Below are positions 56,304-64,000 of a stretch of DNA of 64,000 nucleotides, piece after piece. This DNA comes from Anaerolineaceae bacterium (GTDB taxonomy: Bacteria; Chloroflexota; Anaerolineae; Aggregatilineales; Phototrophicaceae): the NCBI GenBank assembly GCA_016124855.1, contig WGMX01000014.1, positions 1 through 64,000 on the forward strand, written 5' to 3'. The notes below the pieces were generated by a model that saw only the letters and a list, made by a program, of their open reading frames with translations, was not told the DNA's origin and ran no database searches. The translations under genes and the position numbers were made by a program. The first letter of the stretch is position 1. Each line of letters starts with the position of its first letter.

Positions 56304-58856
56304 TCATGGGACTTTACCTACAAAATCCGCCAGACCTTGTTCGCCTAACTTCGGCACACGATACACCATAAAATCATCACCCGGCTTATAACTGTGGATG
56401 AGCTGCTTGGTTCCCGCAGGAAACAATTTCTGTAAGTCAGCCTCAGAATCGGTATCCGCTGGATGATAGAAAAATAACAAATCTTTGTCAGGATCAAGCC
56501 GATATTTATCAGTACGCTCTGCTGCAGTCTTAATGAATTCGGGTATATCAGTACGGCTGATAATGCCGTTTGGATAATCCGTAACACCAGCCTCAATGCC
56601 CAATGCCCTATAATCCCACCAATAGGGATAGCCTATCATAAAGGCATTGCCTAAGCTGCCGCCGCTGTCAGCAAATCCGCGCAAGAATCGCCCCGCCTCA
56701 GTGTATGGCGCTGGCGACGACCTTGTGTAAGACTCGCTAAAATCCACAAAATAGGTATTCCAATTTGCACTCGCCGCAGCGAGTAATACAGCTCCAACGA
56801 CAGCGCTGCCAACCGCTTTACCCCTCCAACTAGGAAGCAGTCGTTGAATCCCTAACCATACCAGCGCCAGCGGCAGCGCGGCAAACAAATAGGCTTCTGG
56901 CAAACTACCGCTTGTACGCGTCGCGCTCGGGTTTTCGATTGGGTACGCAATTGAAAGTGCAGAAGGAAGCAGCATAATAAATAGCGCCACCGGCATTAAC
57001 CAAACTGCCGCGTCGCGCCGTTTGACCATTCGAACACCCCATGCACCCAACCCAACGATCAACAACGATCCGGTAAACACATCCATTTCAGGGCGGTTTG
57101 GCACGGCTGTAATCCATGCCACATCACCCTTCCAGTTGTACATTAAAAGGGCATTGCGAATATTGTTTACAAGGATACCAATGTTCTGTTGGAAGGCGGA
57201 CATCCGCTCCTCAATGGTCGCATTTCGAGTGACAAGTTGGCCGTTTTCATCAGTGACTTGCACCGTATCATCACCCAATAAGCGCCCCGATGTTCGCCGC
57301 CAAAAATCCTCCGGATAATCACGCGCGAACCCTGCCAAAGGGACAAATATCGCCACTGATATAACGACAAGCACCAACGTATTCATAATGTAACGCACAA
57401 TTTGTTCGCGGCGGCCCGCCCTAAATAAACTAAACAGGATTGCCATACCAATACCAGCAATGACAACCACTGGCAGCATCCGCACCGCTTGATAGGCATA
57501 AACGCCGATACCAAGAACCAAACCGGCTTTAATAAAATCACCACGACGGTTATATCGCATGGCCCGGCTCAAGAAAATGATCAGCAGGCCGGTTACAATC
57601 ACTGTTAACACAATCCGCAGCCCCAAACGGCTCAACATCGTATGCCAATAGCTGACGGCGACCAGAGCAGCCAATAGCAGCCCTACCACATTACCAAGTT
57701 GTGGCTCATCTTCCCCAATGATTTCACGTCCCATCCACCACAAGACAGGAATACAAATTAAGCCTTCGATGACAGTCAAAAACTTGAGTGTATAAAAGTT
57801 CATCCCCAAGCTAGGAATCTGAGAGATCAATGCCATCAGATAAAATTGGATCGCTTCACGACCTCCGTTATTAGGGAAAAATACCTGTGGATTACCATCT
57901 AAAATACGCTGCGAATCTAGAATTTTCTCGACATGGTCGCTGGTCATTTCGGATGGAATGCCGTTCAAATTCGTGAAACGGAAAAGTATTGCCACAAACA
58001 TAATGGCGACTAACGCTAGCAGTGTCCAACCTTGCGGCAGACGTATTCCGCGAACGGCTGTAACGAACGAGGACACACTCCATTCACGTGGAGCAAAAAC
58101 GATCACCCAGAGCACGACACTGGCAATCCACGTTATGACTCCCAATGTCGTAAAACGATTGCCTGATGTCGCAGACAGCGTAATGGTACTCATTGTCAGT
58201 GCCAGTGCGACACCTAAAAACCGCAGCGCCAGCGGCAAAAAATCATAATCCCATTTCAAAGGATTGAAGACCATTTCGGGCAATACATCTATTTCTTCAA
58301 CGGAATCAGCCGTGCGCGTCCGTCTCAGCGTCCATGTACTAAAAACGTCACCTGCGATCCAAATGAGAAAAGCCGCAAGCAGCAGCGGAAAACCTCCTGC
58401 CAATCCCGTCGCTTCCGTTCGCTCGGTAGCCATCATCCAATTGCCATAGACCGCAACAAAGAAGGCAACCACCCGGGTACTCAGGAGGAAAACATCGTGC
58501 TGACGAGCCGCGCGTTCTTCGGGCGAAAGTGCCTCGGCTGGTTTTGGAATTCTAATTTTCGGTTGCCACGTTGAAAAGTTACTAACCTTTTGTTTAGCAG
58601 AATCCCGTCCTAACGGGGTGGTGATCACCTGCCCCAACCCTCGCAAAGTCTGGATAGGCGCTCGTAACAGTTGGCCCAGCATCTCAGCCAGTGTTAAATC
58701 CTCAATTGCCACAGAGGGTATAAGTTCGGGGTTATCCACCTTCTGCAAAGTATCGTCTGCATCAAGTGACATAGGCAGTTCATCCGCACCCGCGTCAAAT
58801 GAATCTTGATGTTCAGGCGGTAGCTGCTGGTCATCGTGGTCGAAAGATAAAGACAT
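56304..58856 (-). CDS. polytopic GT39-like membrane protein
   Basis: 850 aa from ATG 58856 (a TTG two codons earlier is less likely). A long N-terminal cytoplasmic region (about 1-130, acidic then basic) precedes about 13 helices. PSEMTSDHVEKILDSQRILD gives the external acidic loop (D and E four apart), and NNGGREAIQFYLMALISQI follows as in PMT/GT39 enzymes. The C-terminal external domain (about 690-850) contains MIGYPYWWDYRALGIEAGV. Probably a dolichyl/polyprenyl-phosphate-sugar transferase. It ends 120 bases before the 1850-aa gene. Confidence 0.78.
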   Translation of the reverse strand: MSLSFDHDDQQLPPEHQDSFDAGADELPMSLDADDTLQKVDNPELIPSVAIEDLTLAEMLGQLLRAPIQTLRGLGQVITTPLGRDSAKQKVSNFSTWQPKIRIPKPAEALSPEERAARQHDVFLLSTRVVAFFVAVYGNWMMATERTEATGLAGGFPLLLAAFLIWIAGDVFSTWTLRRTRTADSVEEIDVLPEMVFNPLKWDYDFLPLALRFLGVALALTMSTITLSATSGNRFTTLGVITWIASVVLWVIVFAPREWSVSSFVTAVRGIRLPQGWTLLALVAIMFVAILFRFTNLNGIPSEMTSDHVEKILDSQRILDGNPQVFFPNNGGREAIQFYLMALISQIPSLGMNFYTLKFLTVIEGLICIPVLWWMGREIIGEDEPQLGNVVGLLLAALVAVSYWHTMLSRLGLRIVLTVIVTGLLIIFLSRAMRYNRRGDFIKAGLVLGIGVYAYQAVRMLPVVVIAGIGMAILFSLFRAGRREQIVRYIMNTLVLVVISVAIFVPLAGFARDYPEDFWRRTSGRLLGDDTVQVTDENGQLVTRNATIEERMSAFQQNIGILVNNIRNALLMYNWKGDVAWITAVPNRPEMDVFTGSLLIVGLGAWGVRMVKRRDAAVWLMPVALFIMLLPSALSIAYPIENPSATRTSGSLPEAYLFAALPLALVWLGIQRLLPSWRGKAVGSAVVGAVLLAAASANWNTYFVDFSESYTRSSPAPYTEAGRFLRGFADSGGSLGNAFMIGYPYWWDYRALGIEAGVTDYPNGIISRTDIPEFIKTAAERTDKYRLDPDKDLLFFYHPADTDSEADLQKLFPAGTKQLIHSYKPGDDFMVYRVPKLGEQGLADFVGKVP

Positions 58857-58979
58857 TTTCAAGCGCTTTGCTTTTGTAATAGAGTGGTAAGTTTCGTGTA
58901 AGTTAATCTGTACAGCGACCCATAAGCAAGAATTTATGCGCCGTACCTTTGATACACTACATCATTTCTTGCTAGACTG

Positions 58980-59825
58980 CTATTTCTTGCGCCCTTTAAT
59001 ACACAAATTGACAGTCGAACGTCCGGGCGGTTCACTCATTGCATTAGGTCGGTCAAAAAAATTCAGCACACCAAGCACCAGATTCATTGGGTTTAATAAG
59101 CTACCATCATTTTTGTCAAATGTGGTACGGTCAGCCGCATTTGCCATTGATTTGGGCAGCGCTCCCGCTTCAAGAAGCGGTTTACCCAATCCGTAAACCA
59201 GATTATGGATAAATGGAAAACTCGAATGAGTGAATGCTCTTTCTTCTTCGACTTCAAATCCGGCAGCAAGCACGCTCTGCCGCAAATGATCTGCCGTGTA
59301 TAAACGAACATGATTAGCCCAGATTCCCGCTAGTGGACCTTTACCGATATGCGTTTTGAAAAGCGTTTCCAGTGTCTTATTAATGGGATCCCACCAAAAG
59401 GGATAATTGGCATTCGGCACGGTAATTGCTACCACGCCGCTCGGCTTCAGTACGCGGTAAACTTCTTTCAACCCATCAACATCATGGTCGATATGTTCCA
59501 GAATTTCTGAGAGGATGACACCGTCGAACGTGTTATCCGGATAAGGCAGCTTATAGATATTCGCGTTCGTCAGCAGCAGATTTGGCAAATTGCCAACGTT
59601 CTTTTTCGCCTTTTCGATCACAGGCCAATCCAGTTCCAAACCAACCAATTTGCACTGGCTGACATAGCGAAACATGTTGAGGTAAAACCCGCGTCCACAG
59701 GCGCAATCCAAAATCACCGAGTCGTCGCGTGGCTCTATCCATTCAAAAATCGTCCGGACTCGCTTCTTGAAGGCCATGTCGGCCTCATTCCGCGTCATAT
59801 GCTCAATCGTCGCTAAATCAACCAC
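58980..59825 (-). CDS. class I SAM-dependent methyltransferase
   Basis: 281 aa from GTG 59825. Motif I VILDCACGRGFYLNMF (about residues 38-53), GLELDWPVIEKAKKN, FDGVILSEILEHIDHD and GVVAITVPNANYPFWW indicate a methyltransferase-11-type enzyme, often found in glycan clusters. In this context it may methylate a sugar or lipid carrier (inference). AAAGAG precedes the start. It lies 38 bases after the GT4 gene. Confidence 0.85.
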   Translation of the reverse strand: MVDLATIEHMTRNEADMAFKKRVRTIFEWIEPRDDSVILDCACGRGFYLNMFRYVSQCKLVGLELDWPVIEKAKKNVGNLPNLLLTNANIYKLPYPDNTFDGVILSEILEHIDHDVDGLKEVYRVLKPSGVVAITVPNANYPFWWDPINKTLETLFKTHIGKGPLAGIWANHVRLYTADHLRQSVLAAGFEVEEERAFTHSSFPFIHNLVYGLGKPLLEAGALPKSMANAADRTTFDKNDGSLLNPMNLVLGVLNFFDRPNAMSEPPGRSTVNLCIKGRKK

Positions 59826-59863
59826 TTATACTCTTTGCCTCTATGGTAAAGCGAATAAACTGC

Positions 59864-61129
59864 TTAGGAATTGCCTTGCTTGTGGCGCGCGTACTGCCGA
59901 AAAACGGCTTCGTATTGGTCAACCGTACGTTGAAACGAGAAAATATCCTCAATCGCTGCACGCGGTTTCACAAATTGGTCACGGTTGCGAATAACCTCAA
60001 CCAACTGTTCACCAATCGATTGCCAATCACCTACATTAGCTAGCTTGCCCATTTCAGTAACAGTCACTGGAACTCGGCCACCGGGAGTATTGGTCATCAC
60101 CACAGGAGTACCGCTCAACATCGCCTCGACCTGCACCAGCGCAAAACATTCGCTGTCACTGGTTAGTGCCAGCACATCACAGGCAGCATAGAAATCGGCC
60201 ATGTATTGCATGTCATTTTGCAGACCAAGGAAGATTAACTGATCACGGTACTTCGCCACCAAATCTCGATGCCTTTCCCACGTGTCTTCATAGGCAATTT
60301 CATATTCACCGCAAAATACAATCCGTGCATTGGGATACGTTTTGTTAATCTCTTCTAAGGCTTTAATTAGCAAATCGGGGCGTTTCTCTTGCACGAACCG
60401 CCCTGAATAGCCGATTACTGGCCCACCATCTCTCGACCACTCTGCCCGAAGTGCCTTAGCATGTTCCATATTCGGCGGTGGCATATGAATCGGCGGGTAT
60501 ATAGGCGTGACCTTATCCTTAAAGTCCTTCAGGTAGTACGAGTTATCAGCATAATCTTGACTATACGCAATTAGTCGTGCAGCTCGCTTAGCCATGTATT
60601 TAAACATCGCGAACATTGTGTTCTGGATAAATCGGTTGCTTAGCCCCGCCGGTAAAATCAGATCACCATGATGTGTTGCAACGACTTTACGCCCGGTCAA
60701 ACCTGCCAGCACGCTAATCAATGCTGTTTCCAACATGGGTGTGTTTACAAATACGATATCGTTTTGCAGCATCAAACCTAGTGCTGCCCAAGGATATGCC
60801 GGCATAATCAATCCCCGGCTGATTGGGATCGGTGGTGTAGCCAAACGAACAACACGCACACCATTATGCATTTCGTCATCACGCGGCAAATCTAACTTAT
60901 ACCGCGCTGTCAAAACCGTCACTTCATGACCACGCCGCGCCAATTCTTCTGCTACACGCTGCACATGAATAGTCAGACCTGTCCGATGCGGCACATAATA
61001 CAGCAAGCACATCAGAATTTTGAGCTTACCTTCACCGTTGGATAGCGTGGTATGCTCATTGACCGCATGGTCACGATGTTGTATTACTTGTTCGGCAACT
61101 GACATACTTTGCCCCGTTTCCCCTTTCAT
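59864..61129 (-). CDS. GT4-family glycosyltransferase
   Basis: 421 aa. The N-terminal Rossmann half (ILMCLLYYVPHRTGLTIHV; EELARRGHEVTVLT) binds acceptor. The C-terminal half has GYSGRFVQEKRPDLLIKALE and the nucleotide-sugar E-x7-E motif FALVQVEAMLSGTPVVMTN. GT-B fold, retaining. It builds an oligosaccharide on a lipid carrier in the cytoplasm (inference). ATG 61129 overlaps the flippase-like stop by four bases; ATG 61105, with GGGGCAAAG before it, is a possible alternative. Confidence 0.9.
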   Translation of the reverse strand: MKGETGQSMSVAEQVIQHRDHAVNEHTTLSNGEGKLKILMCLLYYVPHRTGLTIHVQRVAEELARRGHEVTVLTARYKLDLPRDDEMHNGVRVVRLATPPIPISRGLIMPAYPWAALGLMLQNDIVFVNTPMLETALISVLAGLTGRKVVATHHGDLILPAGLSNRFIQNTMFAMFKYMAKRAARLIAYSQDYADNSYYLKDFKDKVTPIYPPIHMPPPNMEHAKALRAEWSRDGGPVIGYSGRFVQEKRPDLLIKALEEINKTYPNARIVFCGEYEIAYEDTWERHRDLVAKYRDQLIFLGLQNDMQYMADFYAACDVLALTSDSECFALVQVEAMLSGTPVVMTNTPGGRVPVTVTEMGKLANVGDWQSIGEQLVEVIRNRDQFVKPRAAIEDIFSFQRTVDQYEAVFRQYARHKQGNS

Positions 61130-62139
61130 GACTGGCGCATTTCCTGTACGCCGCGCGAAAGTTGTTCTAGCGAGATGCCTTCCTGAATAAATCCAACAAC
61201 ACCTGTGCTGGCGTGAACCGCCAGATTTAGTGCGTGAACCAATACTGCAAATGCGACGGCAGTTCCAGCCGGATTAGCATAACCGAACGCACTGATAGCT
61301 AAGTAAATTGAACCTTCGTACGGCCCCAAATTACCCGGCACAGCTGGCACAGCAATCGCGAAAGCCGCCGCCGCAATATACAACAGCGTGGCCGCCCAAC
61401 TAGCCTGTGTATAGAAAGTAAACATCAATATATACCCGGCAACTGCCGAAAAACCCCAACTGGCAATTGTCCAAGCGAGAGCAGCAACTAAGGCCCGTGA
61501 TTGGGTGAGCGGTTGTAATCCGTCTAGAAAATGCTCGAACCACGTTGTTATTCGCGCACCTACGGATGTCTCACCGCGTTGACCTAAGCGCTGTAATCCT
61601 TGTCCGAACAATCTCCGCGCCCAAACGCGCTGTCTCGCCAGCACCACCAACACGCTAAACCCTACCAGCGCGATCACACCACTAAATACTGCTGACCCGC
61701 GAATAAGGTCAGGCACAGTGCCACCCGCCAATATCAACGCCAGCACCACCATCATCACTACGCCCAGCAGATCCAACAAGCGCTCGACGATAATCGTACT
61801 CGCGGTTTTCATGGCTGGCACGGGTGGAGTCGCTCTTGTAGCCAGATAGATTCGGGCCACCTCGCCAATACGCAGCGGTAACACCCCGTTTACCAGATAA
61901 GCTACATTCATAATGCTGAAGGTGCGCTGAAATGGCAAACCACCACTCAGCAACACTTGCCAGCGAAAGGCACGCGTGACCAAACCCAACACAAGAAACA
62001 CGATTGTGGGCAGCACGTAGATATATCTAGCGCTCACAACTGCATCTTTAAGTTGGCTCAGATTGACCTGCGATGCAATAAAGTAAAGTGCTGCTAGGCT
62101 GACTATTAGCCCTAGTAAACCGACGCGCCAGCGTTTCAA
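61126..62139 (-). CDS. lysylphosphatidylglycerol-synthase-like flippase domain protein
   Basis: 337 aa with about eight transmembrane helices, of the UPF0104/AglD-like (LPG_synthase_TM) family. Conserved features are FRWQVLLSGGLPFQRTFSIM, INGVLPLRIGEVAR-like (YLVNGVLPLRIGEVARIYL) and VPAVPGNLGPYEGSIYLAI. The start is TTG 62139 with AAGGAAAGG about 12 bases upstream. In MprF the domain flips lysyl-lipids; here, given the GT cluster, it may act on lipid-linked sugars (inference). First gene of the minus-strand glycan block. Confidence 0.85.
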   Translation of the reverse strand: MKRWRVGLLGLIVSLAALYFIASQVNLSQLKDAVVSARYIYVLPTIVFLVLGLVTRAFRWQVLLSGGLPFQRTFSIMNVAYLVNGVLPLRIGEVARIYLATRATPPVPAMKTASTIIVERLLDLLGVVMMVVLALILAGGTVPDLIRGSAVFSGVIALVGFSVLVVLARQRVWARRLFGQGLQRLGQRGETSVGARITTWFEHFLDGLQPLTQSRALVAALAWTIASWGFSAVAGYILMFTFYTQASWAATLLYIAAAAFAIAVPAVPGNLGPYEGSIYLAISAFGYANPAGTAVAFAVLVHALNLAVHASTGVVGFIQEGISLEQLSRGVQEMRQS

Positions 62140-62157
62140 GCGTTTCAGTGCCTTTCC

Positions 62158-62188
62158 TTGACAACCTACACAAGAAAGGCATTATACT
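62158..62188 (+). promoter_or_regulatory. second weaker promoter candidate near tRNA-Gly
   Basis: A perfect TTGACA (62158-62163) is followed at 19 bases by TATACT (62183-62188). The spacing is long; it may serve as an upstream promoter of the tRNA or be fortuitous. Confidence 0.3.
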
Positions 62189-62239
62189 ATCCTCCGTAAA
62201 CCCCTGCCGAGACTCAACTCCACTTGCATGTGCCTGTTC

Positions 62240-62268
62240 TTGACATCACTCCCCCAACACCCTATAAT
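62240..62268 (+). promoter_or_regulatory. perfect sigma-70 promoter of tRNA-Gly
   Basis: TTGACA (62240-62245), exactly 17 bases, then TATAAT (62263-62268). Transcription would start near 62275, five bases before the tRNA. Confidence 0.92.
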
Positions 62269-62279
62269 TCCACGTATTC

Positions 62280-62352
62280 GCGGGTGTAGCTCAGTTGGTA
62301 GAGCGTTTGCTTCCCAAGCAAAATGTCACGGGTTCGAGTCCCGTTACCCGCT
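62280..62352 (+). tRNA. tRNA-Gly (anticodon CCC)
   Basis: Cloverleaf of 73 bases. Acceptor GCGGGTG/TACCCGC, D arm GCTC...GAGC, anticodon stem TTTGC/GCAAA enclosing TTCCCAA (anticodon CCC). Five-base variable loop ATGTC, T arm ACGGG TTCGAGT CCCGT, discriminator T. CCA is not encoded. It borders an A+T-richer segment to the right. Confidence 0.96.
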
Positions 62353-62472
62353 TTTCAGATTTATCCCATCTTCTTCACCTTCAATCATTTCTACTTCAAA
62401 TCAATCATCCAGCTAAATTATCCCCAAAAGCTTCTTACTCAATCCAAAACTGAAAAATAACTGAATCTTCCA

Positions 62473-62526
62473 AAGAAGTATTGAATGAAATTTCATTCAA
62501 TCGTAGTATTGATTGAAATACTTCTT
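62473..62526 (+). promoter_or_regulatory. nested palindrome / operator-like repeat
   Basis: An outer inverted repeat AAGAAGTATT (62473-62482) and AATACTTCTT (62517-62526) encloses a perfect 20-base palindrome (62481-62500, TTGAATGAAA and its complement). A 14-base direct repeat, GTATTGAATGAAAT (62478) and GTATTGATTGAAAT (62506), is 28 bases apart with one mismatch. It lies 15 bases upstream of the membrane protein start. Confidence 0.6.
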
Positions 62527-62540
62527 ATAGGGGATGCGTT

Positions 62541-63089
62541 ATGAATGATAGTCCAACCAATATTCCACCAACACCATTAAAAATAATTATCTCCTCGCTC
62601 ATTGTCCTATTTGTGGTCATACCTGTACTGGCAGTCGTAAAATCAGGTCAGATGGGGTCAATTCCAACGGTTGTAGCTGGTGGGCTTACATTCGTCGTAA
62701 TATTCTTTGGGTTGATGTTTTTGCACCGCATCATTCTGTGGATTCATTATCGTTTTTATTGGTATGTAGCTGCTGTTGTTTATGCAATATTTTTTATGGT
62801 TGGCATAATTATCGCCTTTAACGTCTCCAGCTCGCCAAGATTTGCAGTTCTAGACACACTTCCCAATTGGGTGAATAATTTCTTCCTGTTCGGGGCAATT
62901 GTTAGCTTGGTTGTCATAGCCTTTGTTTTTGGACGTAGATCTGCATCTCATACACCAGTTGTGAATCCACCAACTGCTCCCACCGCTCCCTCTGTTTCTA
63001 CTCCACAAACGCAGGTACCGAATCCAGCTCAACAGGTTGCTGCTCGTAAGCAAGGCTTAGGTATAGGTCCTACTAAAGGAAGTCCGTGA
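62541..63089 (+). CDS. hypothetical four-TM membrane protein
   Basis: 182 aa, not recognised. Four hydrophobic helices (about 13-30, 40-58, 70-90 and 112-132), then a Pro/Thr/Ser-rich tail (VVNPPTAPTAPSVSTPQTQV and on). RBS AGGGGATG before the ATG. Base composition is A+T richer than the core genes. It is coupled to the next gene by a GTGA overlap and preceded by an operator-like palindrome, so the pair may be regulated. Confidence 0.65.
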   Translation: MNDSPTNIPPTPLKIIISSLIVLFVVIPVLAVVKSGQMGSIPTVVAGGLTFVVIFFGLMFLHRIILWIHYRFYWYVAAVVYAIFFMVGIIIAFNVSSSPRFAVLDTLPNWVNNFFLFGAIVSLVVIAFVFGRRSASHTPVVNPPTAPTAPSVSTPQTQVPNPAQQVAARKQGLGIGPTKGSP

Positions 63090-63369
63090 GGGAAATTATC
63101 GCTGACAATATAAAATACATTCGCTGGGCTGCTGGTGTTCTGAAAGTCATTATGGTAATTAATATCATTCTCGGATTAATAACCTTCGTTGGTAGCTTGC
63201 TCTTACCTATCGGGGTAGTTTTAAATGGCAGTGCCACCGGCACAATAGTTGGACTTACAGTTAATTTTGGAACGCTGATGTCGATAGCTGTGAATGTTTT
63301 TTTACATATATAGCTGCACGAGTTTTAGAACTATTGGCTGATGTTGTATATCATCTCCTTCGGACTTAG
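63086..63369 (+). pseudogene. small membrane protein with probable frameshift at a T7 run
   Basis: GTG 63086 (AAAGGA upstream) opens a frame ending at 63313 (75 aa) with helices at about 18-42 and 52-72. Seven T residues (63297-63303) precede the stop. One extra T would extend the frame as NVFFTYIAARVLELLADVVY then HLLRT to TAG 63367-63369, giving about 94 aa with an amphipathic end that looks natural. A homopolymer error or slippage is likely. The family is not recognised. Confidence 0.5.
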
Positions 63370-63450
63370 CACCAACAAGTGGGAACAAATTCACAATAAT
63401 AAGTCCTAAGAGCAACTACTTTGCCTAAGATATCAAATAAGGGAAATTAA

Positions 63451-64000
63451 ATGTCGAAGGTCACAAAGTCACCTGAAATCTGTTTTATCGTTTCCCCTAT
63501 CGGAAAGTCTGAGTCTCCAACGCGACTTCGCGCGGACGAAGTTCTGGAATTTATCATTAGACCAGCTCTTGAAGAAACAGGATATAAAGGTATTCGAGCA
63601 GATGCCATTGTTGAACCCGGGGTTATTACCACCGACATGATAAATCATCTGCTAGAAGCACCGCTAGTTATTGCTGATCTGACTGAACATAATCCAAATG
63701 TCTATTACGAGATAGGTGTTAGACACTCCTTTAATAAACCAGTCATTTTGATAAGCGAGGAAACAGACACACCTTTTGACCTCCAAACTGTCCGAACAAT
63801 TCATTTCAATCATAAAAGCTTGACAAGTGCCAATCACTGTAAACGCCAAATTATTGAACAAATAAAAGCGATTAAGGAGGACTCAAAAAAACTTACCAAC
63901 CCAATTTCGCAAGTCGCTACCTTCCAAGCCTTTGAACACAGTGACCAGCCAATCGAACAAATGATGTATCAATTACAGGATCAGATCACAAGAATGAATT
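63451..64000 (+). CDS. nucleoside-deoxyribosyltransferase/TIR-like protein (cut by window end)
   Basis: The frame is open from ATG 63451 (AAGGGAAA upstream) to the window edge: 183 residues. The N-terminal 135 residues have ICFIVSPIGKSESPTR, IIRPALEETGYKGIRAD, LLEAPLVIADLTEHNPNVYY then EIGVRHSFNKPVILI. This is the pattern of the nucleoside 2-deoxyribosyltransferase/TIR-like Rossmann superfamily, in which E (of YYEIG) is usually catalytic. A helical region follows and may lead to an effector or coiled-coil domain outside the window. Proteins with this domain are frequent in phage-defence loci; that role here is inference from fold and A+T-rich context. Confidence 0.7.
   Translation, partial: MSKVTKSPEICFIVSPIGKSESPTRLRADEVLEFIIRPALEETGYKGIRADAIVEPGVITTDMINHLLEAPLVIADLTEHNPNVYYEIGVRHSFNKPVILISEETDTPFDLQTVRTIHFNHKSLTSANHCKRQIIEQIKAIKEDSKKLTNPISQVATFQAFEHSDQPIEQMMYQLQDQITRMN

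Noticed and set aside
1..64000. CRISPR array
   Set aside because: No series of regularly spaced repeats was seen on either strand, and no cas-like gene.

Overview
The window looks like a chromosomal stretch of a Chloroflexota bacterium, probably Anaerolineae-like. This is inferred from gene content: very large polytopic proteins with the YYY (DUF2298, Chlor_Arch_YYY) signature, an Agl23-like glycosyltransferase fused to NHL repeats, CpXC and DUF1385 proteins, and GTP-dependent PEP carboxykinase beside malate dehydrogenase. Base composition is moderate, and the last 1.6 kb is visibly richer in A+T.

Left part (1-11.3 kb). A transposase remnant is followed by argS, then dcd (dCTP deaminase) interrupted by a 376-residue HNH-type intein. 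Next is a nonsense-interrupted HTH gene that may be homing-endonuclease-like and abuts tRNA-Val(TAC). Then come an orphan OmpR-type response regulator, a plus-strand run of methyltransferase, membrane and exported proteins, and a nucleotidyltransferase-like gene with tryptophan 2,3-dioxygenase and a VOC protein.

Middle (11.3-31 kb). This part holds an exported glycoside-hydrolase-like protein, a CpXC protein, a cytoplasmic GAF-PAS histidine kinase, a ROK kinase, mutS, two small genes, and the minus-strand group recJ / exported glycosidase-like / DUF1385. It continues with fmt, a metallophosphoesterase, mdh, pckG (with a CRP-type palindrome upstream) and a histidine phosphatase.

Information-processing block (31-41 kb). 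A small membrane protein, a coupled hypothetical and era lie on the plus strand. They converge on a minus-strand nusA operon: nusA, ylxR, infB, rbfA, nrnA, truB, ribF and a small hypothetical. rimP is not in its usual place upstream of nusA.

Envelope glycan/glycosylation block (41-62.2 kb). About 21 kb on the minus strand is packed with envelope genes. In transcription order these are an LPG-synthase-like flippase, a GT4 glycosyltransferase, a methyltransferase, a GT39-like protein, a 1850-aa GT39+YYY fusion, a second YYY protein, another GT39-like protein, an ECF sigma factor, its zinc-finger anti-sigma, and the Agl23-like/NHL protein, ending at a terminator. The likely role is transfer of lipid-linked sugars outside the membrane, with an embedded stress-responsive regulator.

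Right end (62.2-64 kb). tRNA-Gly(CCC) has a perfect consensus promoter. After it begins an A+T-richer accessory segment with an operator-like nested palindrome, two small membrane genes (the second apparently frameshifted at a T7 run), and the start of a nucleoside-deoxyribosyltransferase/TIR-like protein cut by the window edge.
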